A stretch of DNA of 64,000 nt from Labrys monachus (GCF_030814655.1 NZ_JAUSVK010000001.1:6856401-6920400), one strand, 5' to 3'. Shown: positions 20,476-29,500, numbered from the stretch's first letter. Numbers and translations: made by a program. Notes: generated by a model not told the origin, from the sequence alone.

Positions 20476-20499
20476 CTTCCACGAAAGGGCCATGCCTGC

Positions 20500-21450
20500 A
20501 TGCTCGCCAGACTTCGCCTGTTCGGTCGCCTCGCGCTGGTCAGGCCGCGTTTCGCCGTCGGCTATGTGATCGTCGCGATCGTCGCCCTTCTCGCCATCCT
20601 GGCGCCGCTGATCGCGCCCTATTCGCCGACGGAAGCCGATTCCCTGAACTTCCTGCAGCCGCCGGGCGCCGACCACCTCTTCGGCACCGACAATGTCGGC
20701 ATGGACATCTTCAGCCGGGCGATCTACGCGCCCCGTATCGACCTGACCATCGCCATCCTCGGCACCATGCTGTCGGCGCTGCTCGGCGGCTCGATCGGGG
20801 CGCTGGTCGGCTATTACAGCAGCGGTCGCGGCGTGCGCGTGTGGCTCTCCTATATCGTCATGCGGGCCGCCGACGTGCTGCAGGCCTTCCCCGTCTTCGT
20901 CTTCGCCATCGCTCTGGTGGCGAGCCTCGGCCAGAGCATCCAGACGGTGGTACTGGCGATCGCCTTCGTCAACGCGCCGATCTATCTGCGCCTGATGCGC
21001 TCGCAGGTGCTCAGCATCCGCTCGATGCGCTATGTCGAGGCCTCCACCGTCAACGGGCTCTCCGATTTCCAGACCATCACCCGCCACGTCATCCCCAACG
21101 CGATGGGGCCGGTCCTGGCGCAATTGTCGATCAATATCGGCTGGGGCATCCTGTTGACGGCCTCCCTCTCCTTCATCGGCGCCGGCGTGCGCGCGCCGAC
21201 GCCCGAATGGGGCAGCATGATCGCCATGGGCTTCCAGAACGTCGTCACCGGCCAATGGTGGCCGTCGATGTTCCCGGGCGCCATGCTCGCGGTCACGGTG
21301 TTCGGCTTCTCTCTGGTCGGCGCCTCGATCGAGGTGCTGGCGGATCCGGCCCGCCGCCGGCAATTGCTGAGCGAGGTGCGCCAGCGCGGCGCCCGCGGCG
21401 CGGCGGCCGGCCAGGCCTCGATGGAGCAAGCCTCGGTGGAGCAGGCCTGA
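20500..21450 (+). CDS. ABC transporter permease (DppC-like)
   Basis: The 316-residue inner-membrane protein belongs to the peptide/nickel permease group. It has an N-terminal helix followed by the periplasmic LFGTDNVGMDIFSRAIYAPR signature of DppC/OppC proteins and about five more helices. The EAA-like loop is near YVEASTVNGLSDFQTITRHVIPN. I start it at the ATG at 20500; upstream in-frame codons fall in the hairpin and repeat. Its stop overlaps the start of the next permease (TGATG). Confidence 0.92.
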   Translation: MLARLRLFGRLALVRPRFAVGYVIVAIVALLAILAPLIAPYSPTEADSLNFLQPPGADHLFGTDNVGMDIFSRAIYAPRIDLTIAILGTMLSALLGGSIGALVGYYSSGRGVRVWLSYIVMRAADVLQAFPVFVFAIALVASLGQSIQTVVLAIAFVNAPIYLRLMRSQVLSIRSMRYVEASTVNGLSDFQTITRHVIPNAMGPVLAQLSINIGWGILLTASLSFIGAGVRAPTPEWGSMIAMGFQNVVTGQWWPSMFPGAMLAVTVFGFSLVGASIEVLADPARRRQLLSEVRQRGARGAAAGQASMEQASVEQA

Positions 21451-22460
21451 TGCGCGTCCTCAGCTATCTCGCCAAGCGCCTCGCCTTCGTCATCCCGCAA
21501 TTGCTCGGCATCGTCCTCGTCAGCTTCCTCCTGGTGAAGAGCATTCCCGGCGATCCGGCCGTGCTGATGCTCGGCCCGACCGCGACGCCGGACGCCATCG
21601 CGGGCCTGCGCCAGTCGCTCGGGCTCGACCAGCCGCTCTACATCCAGTTCGTCATCTATGTGAAGAACCTCCTGCATGGCGATCTCGGCACGTCCTGGCA
21701 GACGACCCGGCCGGTGCTGGAGGATCTCGTCCAGCGCTTTCCGGCGACGCTCGAACTCGTGACCCTCTCCCTCCTGCTCGCGGTCCTCGTCGGCATGACC
21801 CTTGGCGTGCACGCCGCCAAGCGGCCCAATGGCTGGATCGCCCGCCTGTCCGACCTCTACGGCCTGGCGGCCGGCGCGCTGCCCGATTTCTGGTTCGCGC
21901 TCGTGCTGATCTTCGTGTTCTACACGCTCCTCGCCTGGGCGCCGGCCCCGCTCGGGCGGATGGACATGATCGTCATCCCGCCGATGCCGGTGACGGGGGC
22001 CTATACGATCGACGCGCTGCTCGCCGGCGATCTCGAAGCCTTCGGCTCGGCCCTGTCCCACCTCGTGCTGCCGGTCCTCACCCTCGGCCTGCTCAACGCG
22101 GCGCCGATCCTGAAGATGACGCAGACGACGATGGAGAAGATGCTGGATTCCGATTTCAGCCGCTATGAAGTGCTGTGCGGCGTGCCGCAGGCCATCGTGG
22201 TGCGCCATGCCCTGCGCAACGCGCTGCCGTCGATCGTCACCATCATCAGCGTGCTCTACGGTTTCCTGATCGGCGGCGCGGTGCTGGTCGAGATCGTGTT
22301 CTCCTGGGGCGGGGCCGGCCAATATGCGGTGCAGGGCGTGCTCAACGCCGACATCTATCCGGTGCTCGGCTTCGTGCTGTTCTCCGCCGTCTTCTCCCTC
22401 GTCGTCTATATCGTGGTCGACCTGATCTACGTCCTCCTCGATCCGCGCATCAGCAATTGA
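21450..22460 (+). CDS. ABC transporter permease (DppB-like)
   Basis: This 336-residue permease is the DppB/OppB-type partner of the preceding gene. It starts MRVLSYLAKRLAFVIPQLLG and has the family segment IPGDPAVLMLGP, with about six membrane helices. The EAA loop is near YEVLCGVPQAIVVRHALRNALP. It starts at an ATG overlapping the upstream stop codon by one base, so translation is coupled. The order, C-type before B-type, is the reverse of most dpp operons. Confidence 0.93.
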   Translation: MRVLSYLAKRLAFVIPQLLGIVLVSFLLVKSIPGDPAVLMLGPTATPDAIAGLRQSLGLDQPLYIQFVIYVKNLLHGDLGTSWQTTRPVLEDLVQRFPATLELVTLSLLLAVLVGMTLGVHAAKRPNGWIARLSDLYGLAAGALPDFWFALVLIFVFYTLLAWAPAPLGRMDMIVIPPMPVTGAYTIDALLAGDLEAFGSALSHLVLPVLTLGLLNAAPILKMTQTTMEKMLDSDFSRYEVLCGVPQAIVVRHALRNALPSIVTIISVLYGFLIGGAVLVEIVFSWGGAGQYAVQGVLNADIYPVLGFVLFSAVFSLVVYIVVDLIYVLLDPRISN

Positions 22461-22468
22461 GGCCAGGA

Positions 22469-23491
22469 ATGTCGCAAGCCGCGGTCACATCCGAACACAT
22501 GCCGCCGCATCGCGTGGCGACGGCGACGGCCCCGCTCGTCGACATCCGCGGCCTCGAGGTCGATTTTCCCGGCGCGAGCGACTCCAAGCGCGTGCTGAAG
22601 GGCGTCAGCCTCTCGGTGCAGCCCGGCGAGATCATCGGCCTCGTCGGCGAGAGCGGCGCCGGCAAGACCACCCTGGCGCGCTCGATCCTCGGCGTGCCGC
22701 CGGCACCGGGGAAGATCGTCGGCGGCGAGGTGGTCTTCGAAGGCCGCAACATCCTCGCTCTGCCCGAGCCGGAGCTGCGCAAGCTGCGCGGCCGCCGCCT
22801 GTCGGTGGTGGTGCCCAACCCGCGCGCCGAACTCAATCCGACCATGACCATCGGCAGGCAGATCGCCGCCATGGCGCAGATCCATCTCGGCGTCGGCCGC
22901 AAGGAAGCGCTGCGCCTGGCGCTCGGCATCCTGCGCGACGTGCAGATCCCCGATCCAGAACGGCGCATGAACGCCTATCCGCACGAATTGTCCGGCGGCA
23001 TGGCCCAGCGCGTGGTGATCGCCATGGCGCTGATCTGCAACCCCGCCTTCATCATCTCGGACGATGCGACCAGCGGCCTCGACGTCACCGTGCAGTCGCA
23101 GATCCTGTCGCTGCTCGGCCGCCTCGCCGCCGACCATGGCAGCGCCATGCTGTTCATCACCCGCGACATCGGCATTACCGCCCATTTCTGCGACCGCGTC
23201 GCGGTGCTCTATGGCGGCGAGATCATGGAGCTCGCCCCGCGCGAGGACCTGTTCCTGCGGCCGGCGCATCCCTATACGCTGATGCTGCTCGCCGCCTTCT
23301 CGCACAGCCCGGCCCTGCGCGACGCCTGGAGCGTGCCCGAGACGGGCCGGCGCCGGACGCAGGCGAAGGGCTGCCACTATGCCGGCCGCTGCCCGATCGC
23401 CCAGCCGGTGTGCAGCGAGAAGCGCCCTCCCTTCGCCGAGATCAGCCCGGGCCATTTCGCGCTCTGCCACTTTCCCGTGAGCCACGAATGA
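22469..23491 (+). CDS. ABC transporter ATP-binding protein with degenerate catalytic motifs (DppD position)
   Basis: The 340-residue protein has the full Opp/Dpp ATPase layout, including the C-terminal cysteine-rich oligopeptide domain. Walker A (GESGAGKT, G60-T67) and the signature LSGGMAQR (from L174) are intact. The hydrolysis residues are not: the Q-loop glutamine is proline (P116), the Walker B glutamate is aspartate (D198-D199), and the switch histidine is arginine (R232 in ITRD). It probably binds but hardly hydrolyses ATP and works as the silent half of a heterodimer. It overlaps the next gene by 4 bp (ATGA). Confidence 0.93.
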   Translation: MSQAAVTSEHMPPHRVATATAPLVDIRGLEVDFPGASDSKRVLKGVSLSVQPGEIIGLVGESGAGKTTLARSILGVPPAPGKIVGGEVVFEGRNILALPEPELRKLRGRRLSVVVPNPRAELNPTMTIGRQIAAMAQIHLGVGRKEALRLALGILRDVQIPDPERRMNAYPHELSGGMAQRVVIAMALICNPAFIISDDATSGLDVTVQSQILSLLGRLAADHGSAMLFITRDIGITAHFCDRVAVLYGGEIMELAPREDLFLRPAHPYTLMLLAAFSHSPALRDAWSVPETGRRRTQAKGCHYAGRCPIAQPVCSEKRPPFAEISPGHFALCHFPVSHE

Positions 23492-24549
23492 CCCCGATCC
23501 TCACCATCGACCATCTCTACAAGCGTTTTCCGATCGCCGGCTCCAGCCAGGTGGTGCAGGCGATCAACGACGTCAGCCTGTCGATCGAGCCGGGCGAGAC
23601 CCTCGGCCTCGTCGGGGAAAGCGGCTCCGGCAAGACCACGGTCGGCCGCTGCATCATCGGCCTGCTGGAACCCAGCGCCGGCGAGATCCGCTTCAAGGGC
23701 GAGCCGATCGCCGAGAACGGCCGCTTCAAGCGCTCGATCCGGGGCCGCATCCAGTTCGTCTTCCAGGAGCCGGCGGAATCGCTCGATCCGCGCATGAAGA
23801 TCGGCCAGTCGATCAGCGAGCCGCTGCTGCCGCTGAAGCTCGACCGGGCCACGCGCCAGCGCCGGACGGTGGAGGCGATCAAGCTGGTCCGGCTCGATCC
23901 GGACCTGCTCGACGCCTATCCCTCGGAATTGTCGGCCGGCCAGCAGCAGCGCGTCGGCGTCGCGCGGGCGATGGTGACGCAGCCCGAGCTGGTGGTGCTC
24001 GACGAGCCGACCTCGGCGCTCGACCCGACGGCGCGCGCCGAGATCATCGACCTGCTGCAGCGCATCCAGGCCGAGCGCAACACCGCCTATCTGTTCATCT
24101 CGCACGATCTGTCGACCATCCGCTTCATCAGCCACCGCGTCGCGGTGATGTATCTCGGCATGATCGTCGAGCAGGGCGACGCGGCCGCGGTGTTCAACCG
24201 TCCGCATCATCCCTATGCCAGCGGCCTGCTCTCCTCCGTGCTGCTGCCGCATCCCCATCTCGCCATCGAGAGCTCCGTCAGCCTGAAGGGCGAGATCCCG
24301 AGCCCGATCAACCTGCCGAAGGGCTGCTTCCTCGCCTCGCGCTGCCCCTTCGTCATCGATCGCTGCCGCACCGAGATGCCGCCGGCTTCCGTCGTCGACG
24401 AGCGGCATTTCGTGCACTGCTTCCGGCATGAGGAGGTCGCGGCCGCGGTGCCGGCCTCCGACACCTTCAACGTCTTCATGCGCGAGGCCGAACGGATCCT
24501 CGCCCGCAAGACCGGCAAGGCATCCACCGTTCCCGTTCACTCTCCATAA
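23488..24549 (+). CDS. ABC transporter ATP-binding protein, canonical (DppF position)
   Basis: The 353-residue ATPase has all catalytic motifs: Walker A GESGSGKT (from G43), Q93 in VFQEP, signature LSAGQQQR, Walker B VVLDEP (D172-E173) and the switch histidine H206 in ISHD. A C-terminal oligopeptide-transport domain with cysteines (CFLASRCPFVIDRC) follows. It starts at an ATG overlapping the upstream stop. Being intact, it should supply the ATP hydrolysis of the importer, since its partner lacks the key residues. Confidence 0.94.
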   Translation: MTPILTIDHLYKRFPIAGSSQVVQAINDVSLSIEPGETLGLVGESGSGKTTVGRCIIGLLEPSAGEIRFKGEPIAENGRFKRSIRGRIQFVFQEPAESLDPRMKIGQSISEPLLPLKLDRATRQRRTVEAIKLVRLDPDLLDAYPSELSAGQQQRVGVARAMVTQPELVVLDEPTSALDPTARAEIIDLLQRIQAERNTAYLFISHDLSTIRFISHRVAVMYLGMIVEQGDAAAVFNRPHHPYASGLLSSVLLPHPHLAIESSVSLKGEIPSPINLPKGCFLASRCPFVIDRCRTEMPPASVVDERHFVHCFRHEEVAAAVPASDTFNVFMREAERILARKTGKASTVPVHSP

Positions 24550-24564
24550 AAGCAAGGACACGAC

Positions 24565-25314
24565 ATGGCAGGACGTCTTCAAGGCAGGAAAGCGCTGGTC
24601 ACCGGCGGCGCGCGCGGCATCGGCGGCGCGATCGCGACCGCCTTCGCGCGCGAGGGGGCGGATGTCGCCGTCCTCGACCTCAAGCTCGCCAGCGCCGAGG
24701 CGAAGGTGGCGGAACTCGCGCAGTTCGGCACCGGGACCTTCGCGGTCGCCGCCGACGTCAGCGACGAGGCCGCGGTGAAGGCGGCGGTCGCGGCGGCGAC
24801 GCAGGCGCTCGGCCAGATCGATATCCTCGTCAACAATGCCGGCATCGACACCACCTCCGTCGTCGCGGAGATGGAGACGGCGATGTGGGACGAGATGATG
24901 GCGGTCAACCTGCGCAGCGTCTTCCTGTGCACGCGCGCCGTGCTGAAGCCGATGATCGCCCGCAAATTCGGCCGCATCATCAACATCGCCTCGCAGCTCG
25001 GCCACAAGGGCGCGCCGGAGATGGCCCATTACGCCGCCGCCAAGGCCGGCGTGATCGGCTTCACCAAATCGCTCGCCTACGAGGTCGCCCGCGACGGCGT
25101 CACCGTCAACGCGATCTGCCCCGGCCCGATCGACACCGAGCTCTTCCGCGGGCTGCCCGAGGAGTGGCGCCGGCACAAGCTCGGCGAACTGCCGATCGGG
25201 CGCGCCGGCCAGGTGACGGAAATCGCCCCGACCGCGGTCCTCCTCGCCTCCGAGGAGGGCGCCTATTACATCGGCGCGACGATGAACCCCAATGGCGGCG
25301 ATATCATGCTTTGA
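24565..25314 (+). CDS. SDR family oxidoreductase
   Basis: A 249-residue classical SDR with cofactor loop TGGARGIGG, NNAG in strand four, and catalytic Y156/K160 (HYAAAK). PGPID follows, and the C-terminus reads YYIGATMNPNGGDIM. It is similar in size and style to 3-oxoacyl-ACP reductase-like sugar or polyol dehydrogenases. It lies 15 bp after the importer ATPase in the same operon, so it probably oxidises the imported compound or an intermediate. The exact substrate is unknown. Confidence 0.9.
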   Translation: MAGRLQGRKALVTGGARGIGGAIATAFAREGADVAVLDLKLASAEAKVAELAQFGTGTFAVAADVSDEAAVKAAVAAATQALGQIDILVNNAGIDTTSVVAEMETAMWDEMMAVNLRSVFLCTRAVLKPMIARKFGRIINIASQLGHKGAPEMAHYAAAKAGVIGFTKSLAYEVARDGVTVNAICPGPIDTELFRGLPEEWRRHKLGELPIGRAGQVTEIAPTAVLLASEEGAYYIGATMNPNGGDIML

Positions 25315-25375
25315 TTCAGCGCCGTTTTCTGCTTGTTCCGGCGGATCGGCGACGCGAACGAGGTGGCAGCGAGAC

Positions 25376-26128
25376 ATGGGGCATGACGAGAAGGCGGACA
25401 TGGCCGTGCCGATGGCCGAGGACGGGTCGAAGGACAGGCGCGACTATGCCGTCGGCGTGACGCGGACGACCGTGACCCGCCTGCAGGAGATGATCCGCGA
25501 CGGGCGCCTGCGGCCCGGCGACGCGCTGCCCCCGCAGCGCGATCTCGCCGAGGATCTGAAGATCAGCCGGGCGACGCTGCGCGAGGCGCTCTCGATCCTC
25601 GCCACCATCGGCCAGATCGTCGCCCGCCCCGGCGGACGCGGCTTCATCGTCAACACCGAGGACGCCATCTCGACGCCCTCCTGGCGCTTCGCGGCGCGCT
25701 ATTCGCCCCGCGAGGTCTACCAGTTCCGCTACATCGTCGAGAGCTATGCCGCGGAGCTCGCGGCGATCGGCCATACCGAGCAGGACGTCGAGGAATTGCG
25801 GGAAAGCGTCGAGGCGTTCCGGGCGGCGACGCGGGCGAACGACCTGGCGGCCTATGCGCAGGCCGATTTCGAGTTCCACCAGATCATGCTGCGCATCTCC
25901 CGCAACAAGCTCCTCGTCGACATGCACCAGACCTTCGCCAGCGTGCTGTTCGAGAGCCAGCGCCTGGCCACCGCCCAGCGCGGCAATCTGTGGAACGCCG
26001 TCAACGAGCACGAGCGCATCCTCGAGGCGGTGGCGATGAGCGATCCGGAGGGCGCCAGCTACTACATGCGCAAGCATATCAGCATGGCGGGGAGCCGCGC
26101 CGGCCTGCCCGTCACCGAACTGCCCTGA
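25376..26128 (+). CDS. GntR family transcriptional regulator, FadR (FCD) subfamily
   Basis: The 250-residue protein has an N-terminal winged helix (RLRPGDALPPQRDLAEDLKI and ISRATLREALSILATIG). The C-terminal helical FCD ligand domain contains DFEFHQIML and ends with NEHERILEAVAMSD and YYMRKH. I start it at the ATG at 25376; an ATG at 25400 is also possible. The FadR type predicts TGGTCNGACCA operators, and three such sites precede the operon at 18552-18690, so it is the probable local repressor. The effector is likely the imported acid or a metabolite of it. Confidence 0.92.
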   Translation: MGHDEKADMAVPMAEDGSKDRRDYAVGVTRTTVTRLQEMIRDGRLRPGDALPPQRDLAEDLKISRATLREALSILATIGQIVARPGGRGFIVNTEDAISTPSWRFAARYSPREVYQFRYIVESYAAELAAIGHTEQDVEELRESVEAFRAATRANDLAAYAQADFEFHQIMLRISRNKLLVDMHQTFASVLFESQRLATAQRGNLWNAVNEHERILEAVAMSDPEGASYYMRKHISMAGSRAGLPVTELP

Positions 26129-26234
26129 TCCCCGTCCTCGCTGCGGCGCCCGAAGCCGCCTTCAAGCGGCGGATCGACATGCCCACGATCGACAGGCCCA
26201 GTATCGACGGGCCCTGGCCAGCAAAGAGGTTTCG

Positions 26235-27308
26235 ATGAAGAACAATCTGAGGATCGCCGTCATCGCCGGAGACGGCATCGGCAAGGAAGTCGTGCCGGAA
26301 GGCCTGCGCGTGCTGGAGGCAGCGGCTTCGAAGTTCAACATCGACATGCGCTTCGATATCTTCGACTTCGCCTCCTGCGACTATTATGCCGCGCACGGCA
26401 CGATGATGCCGGACGACTGGAAGGCGCAGATCGGCGGCCACGACGCCATCTTCTTCGGGGCGGTGGGCTGGCCCGCCACGGTGCCCGACCATGTCTCGCT
26501 GTGGGGCTCGCTGCTGAAATTCCGCCGGGAATTCGACCAATACGTCAATCTGCGCCCGGTCAGGCTGATGCCCGGCGTGCGCTCGCCGCTGGCCGGCCGC
26601 AAGCCGGGCGACATCGACTTCTTCGTCGTGCGCGAGAATACCGAAGGCGAATATTCCTCGATCGGCGGCAAGATGTTCGCCGACACCGAGCGCGAGATCG
26701 TCGTCCAGGAAACCGTGATGAGCCGGGTCGGCGTCGACCGCATCCTGCGCTTCGCCTTCGAGCTGGCGCAGAAGCGGGAGGCCCGGCACCTGACTTCGGC
26801 GACCAAGTCGAACGGCATCTCCATCACCATGCCCTATTGGGACGAGCGGGTGGAGGCGATGGCCAAGAGCTATCCCGACGTGCGCTGGGACAAATATCAT
26901 ATCGACATCCTGACCGCGCATTTCGTGCTCAACCCCGACCGCTTCGACGTCGTCGTCGCCTCGAACCTCTTCGGCGACATCCTTTCCGATCTCGGCCCGG
27001 CCTGCACCGGCACGATCGGCATCGCGCCGTCGGGCAACATCAATCCGGAGCGCAAATTCCCCTCGCTGTTCGAGCCGGTGCACGGGTCGGCGCCGGACAT
27101 CGCCGGCCGGGGCATCGCCAATCCGGTCGGCCAGATCTGGGCCGGCGCGATGATGCTCGACCATCTCGGCCATGCCGAGGCCGCCGCCGGCATCCTCGCC
27201 GGCATCGAGGCCGTCCTCGCCGACGAGACCTTGCGCACGGCCGACCTCGGCGGCAAGGCGGGCACGGCCGCCTGCGGCAAGGCGATCGCCGACGCCGTGT
27301 CGGCCTGA
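26235..27308 (+). CDS. tartrate dehydrogenase / D-malate dehydrogenase family enzyme
   Basis: This 357-residue NAD- and divalent-metal-dependent dehydrogenase of the isopropylmalate family is related to TtuC/DmlA. It has IAGDGIGKEVVPEG, LWGSLLKFRREFDQYVNLRPVR, VRENTEGEYSS, the lysine segment SATKSNG, and the metal-binding LFGDILSDLGPACTGTIG. It should oxidise tartrate (or D-malate), with decarboxylation depending on the isomer. AGAGG precedes the ATG by 6 bp. It is in an operon with D-tartrate dehydratase. It is clearly distinct from the copy at 15299-16372, so the two may serve different isomers. Confidence 0.9.
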   Translation: MKNNLRIAVIAGDGIGKEVVPEGLRVLEAAASKFNIDMRFDIFDFASCDYYAAHGTMMPDDWKAQIGGHDAIFFGAVGWPATVPDHVSLWGSLLKFRREFDQYVNLRPVRLMPGVRSPLAGRKPGDIDFFVVRENTEGEYSSIGGKMFADTEREIVVQETVMSRVGVDRILRFAFELAQKREARHLTSATKSNGISITMPYWDERVEAMAKSYPDVRWDKYHIDILTAHFVLNPDRFDVVVASNLFGDILSDLGPACTGTIGIAPSGNINPERKFPSLFEPVHGSAPDIAGRGIANPVGQIWAGAMMLDHLGHAEAAAGILAGIEAVLADETLRTADLGGKAGTAACGKAIADAVSA

Positions 27309-27318
27309 GGGAGCGTCG

Positions 27319-28482
27319 ATGCGTATCGTTGCCATCCGCGAGAAGACCGTGTCGATCGCCTCGCCGATCGCCAACGCCTATATCGACTTCTCCAAGATGA
27401 CCTGCTCGGTCGTCGCGGTCGTCACCGACGTGGTGCGCGAGGGCCGGCCGGTGGTCGGCTACGGCTTCAATTCCAACGGCCGCTACGGGCAGGGCGCGCT
27501 GATGCGCGAGCGCTTCATCGCCCGCGTGCTCGAAGCCGATCCCGACACGCTTGTCGACGAGGCCAACGACAATCTCGACCCCTTCGCCGTCTGGACGGCG
27601 CTGATGACGAATGAGAAGCCGGGTGGCCATGGCGAGCGTTCGGTGGCGGTCGGCACCATCGACATGGCGGTGTGGGACGCGGTGGCGAAGATCGCCGGCA
27701 AGCCGCTCTACCGCCTGCTGGCCGAGCGCTATCGCGGTGGGACGGCCGACGACAGGGTCTGGGTCTATGCCGCCGGCGGCTATTATTATCCCGGCAAGGA
27801 CCATGCCGAACTCCGCGACGAGATGAAGTCCTATCTCGACCGGGGCTACAGGGTGGTCAAGATGAAGATCGGCGCCGCCTCGCTCGACGAGGACCTCCGC
27901 CGCATCGAGGCGGTGATCGGCGTGGTGGGCGAGGGCGGCCGGGTGGCGGTGGACGCCAATGGCCGCTTCGATCTCGGGACGGCGGTCGCCTATGCCAAGG
28001 CGCTGAAGCCCTATGGGCTGTTCTGGTACGAGGAGGCCGGCGACCCGCTCGACTATGCGCTGCAGGCCGAACTCGCCGAGCATTATGACGGGCCGATGGC
28101 GACGGGCGAGAACCTGTTCTCGCATCAGGACGCCCGCAATCTCCTGCGCTATGGCGGCATGCGGCCGGACCGGGACTATCTCCAGTTCGACTGTGCGCTG
28201 TCCTACGGGCTGGTCGAATATATGCGCACGCTGGCGCAGATGGAGGCGCTGGGCTGGTCGTCCCGCCGGGTCGTGCCGCATGGCGGCCACCAGATGTCGC
28301 TCAACATCGCGGCCGGCCTGCATCTCGGCGGCAATGAATCCTATCCCGACGTCTTCCAGCCCTTCGGCGGCTTCGCCGATGCGATTGCGGTGGAGGACGG
28401 CCATGTGCGCCTGCCGGACGATCCCGGCGTCGGCTTCGAAGCCAAGTCGAAGCTCTACGCCGTGATGAGGGACTTGGCATGA
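27319..28482 (+). CDS. tarD: D-tartrate dehydratase (TarD-like, enolase superfamily)
   Basis: The 387-residue enzyme should dehydrate D-tartrate to oxaloacetate. The sequence closely follows Bradyrhizobium TarD as I remember it, including the YGFNSNGRYGQG and MTNEKPGGHGERSVAVGTI segments. Metal ligands D212, E238 and E264, the KxK lysine K183 and the histidine H321 fall exactly one residue before the positions reported for that enzyme. It follows the tartrate dehydrogenase gene by 10 bp. Its last codons are duplicated just downstream. The function is strongly supported by the active-site set. Confidence 0.93.
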   Translation: MRIVAIREKTVSIASPIANAYIDFSKMTCSVVAVVTDVVREGRPVVGYGFNSNGRYGQGALMRERFIARVLEADPDTLVDEANDNLDPFAVWTALMTNEKPGGHGERSVAVGTIDMAVWDAVAKIAGKPLYRLLAERYRGGTADDRVWVYAAGGYYYPGKDHAELRDEMKSYLDRGYRVVKMKIGAASLDEDLRRIEAVIGVVGEGGRVAVDANGRFDLGTAVAYAKALKPYGLFWYEEAGDPLDYALQAELAEHYDGPMATGENLFSHQDARNLLRYGGMRPDRDYLQFDCALSYGLVEYMRTLAQMEALGWSSRRVVPHGGHQMSLNIAAGLHLGGNESYPDVFQPFGGFADAIAVEDGHVRLPDDPGVGFEAKSKLYAVMRDLA

Positions 28483-28502
28483 TGATGAAGGGCCTGGCAT
28501 GA
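28465..28502 (+). repeat. 20-bp duplication of the tarD stop-codon region
   Basis: ATGAGGGACTTGGCATGA (28465-28482, ending in the tarD stop) is followed by a near copy at 28485-28502 with 15 of 18 identical bases. The period is 20 bp, the same as in the repeat at the stop of the binding-protein gene (20390-20443). Confidence 0.65.
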
Positions 28503-28593
28503 GGACGCGATGCCGCATGCGATCGCCCGCCCTCTCGCGCCTTCGGGCGAAAGGGCCTATTTCAAGCAGGACACGAGCAGAGGAGACATGCCC

Positions 28594-29478
28594 ATGAAGG
28601 TCGGTTTCATCGGACTTGGACAGATGGGCGTCGGCATGGCCGCCAATCTGTTGAAGGCGGGCCATGAGGTGACCGTCTACAACCGGACGCCCGCGAAGGC
28701 CGAGGCGCTCGTCGCCCAGGGCGCCCGGGCCGCGGCGACCATCGCGCAGGCCTGCGCGGGCGATGCCGTGATGACGATGCTCTCCAACGACGAGGCGGCG
28801 ACCGAGGTGGTGTTCGGCGAGGGCGGGCTCCTCGCCAGCCTGCCCGCCGGAGCGGTCCACGTCTCCTCGAGCACCATCAGCGTCGCCCTGTCGGAACGGC
28901 TGGAGGCGGCGCATGCCGGCGCGGGGCAGCGCTACGCCTCCGTGCCGGTGTTCGGGCGGCCGGACGCCGCTGCCGCCGGCAAGCTCTATCTGGTGGCCGG
29001 CGGCGAGGCCGCCACCATCGCGGCCGTTCAGCCGCTGCTCGATGCGGTCGGGCAGAGCACCTTCGTCGTCTCGGAGCAGGCGAAAGTCGCCAACATCGTC
29101 AAGCTCAGCGGCAATTTCCTGTTCGCCTCGGTGATCGAATCGCTCGGCGAGGCCATCGCGCTGATCGGCAAGGCCGGCGTCGACCGGCGGCAATATCTCG
29201 ACTTCCTGACCTCGACCATCTTCGACACGCCGATCTACAAGACCTATGGCGGGCTGATCGTCGACCGGGACTTCGAGCCGGCTTCCTTCGCGGCCTCGCT
29301 GGGACACAAGGACATCCGGCTGGCGCTCGCCGCCGCCGAGGAGCTGCGCGTGCCGATGCCGCTCGCCAGCCTGCTGCGCGATCGTTTCCTCACTTTGCTC
29401 GCCCATGGCGGCGACAATCTCGACTGGGCCGCCATCGGCGCGCTCGCTGCCCGCGACGCCGGCAAGGGCGGCGCCTGA
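28594..29478 (+). CDS. NAD(P)-dependent oxidoreductase, 3-hydroxyisobutyrate/tartronate semialdehyde reductase type
   Basis: The 294-residue beta-hydroxyacid dehydrogenase has the N-terminal GFIGLGQMGVGMAANLLKAGH dinucleotide fold, the substrate-binding turn near SSTISVAL, and the catalytic lysine segment KLSGNFL. Members reduce 2-hydroxy-3-oxopropanoate or oxidise 3-hydroxyisobutyrate. In a tartrate operon the first role is attractive. AGGAG lies 8 bp before the ATG at 28594, which I prefer over the ATG at 28588. It is the last catabolic gene of the operon. Confidence 0.88.
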   Translation: MKVGFIGLGQMGVGMAANLLKAGHEVTVYNRTPAKAEALVAQGARAAATIAQACAGDAVMTMLSNDEAATEVVFGEGGLLASLPAGAVHVSSSTISVALSERLEAAHAGAGQRYASVPVFGRPDAAAAGKLYLVAGGEAATIAAVQPLLDAVGQSTFVVSEQAKVANIVKLSGNFLFASVIESLGEAIALIGKAGVDRRQYLDFLTSTIFDTPIYKTYGGLIVDRDFEPASFAASLGHKDIRLALAAAEELRVPMPLASLLRDRFLTLLAHGGDNLDWAAIGALAARDAGKGGA

Positions 29479-29500
29479 GGAGCCGGCCGGGAGGTCGGCC

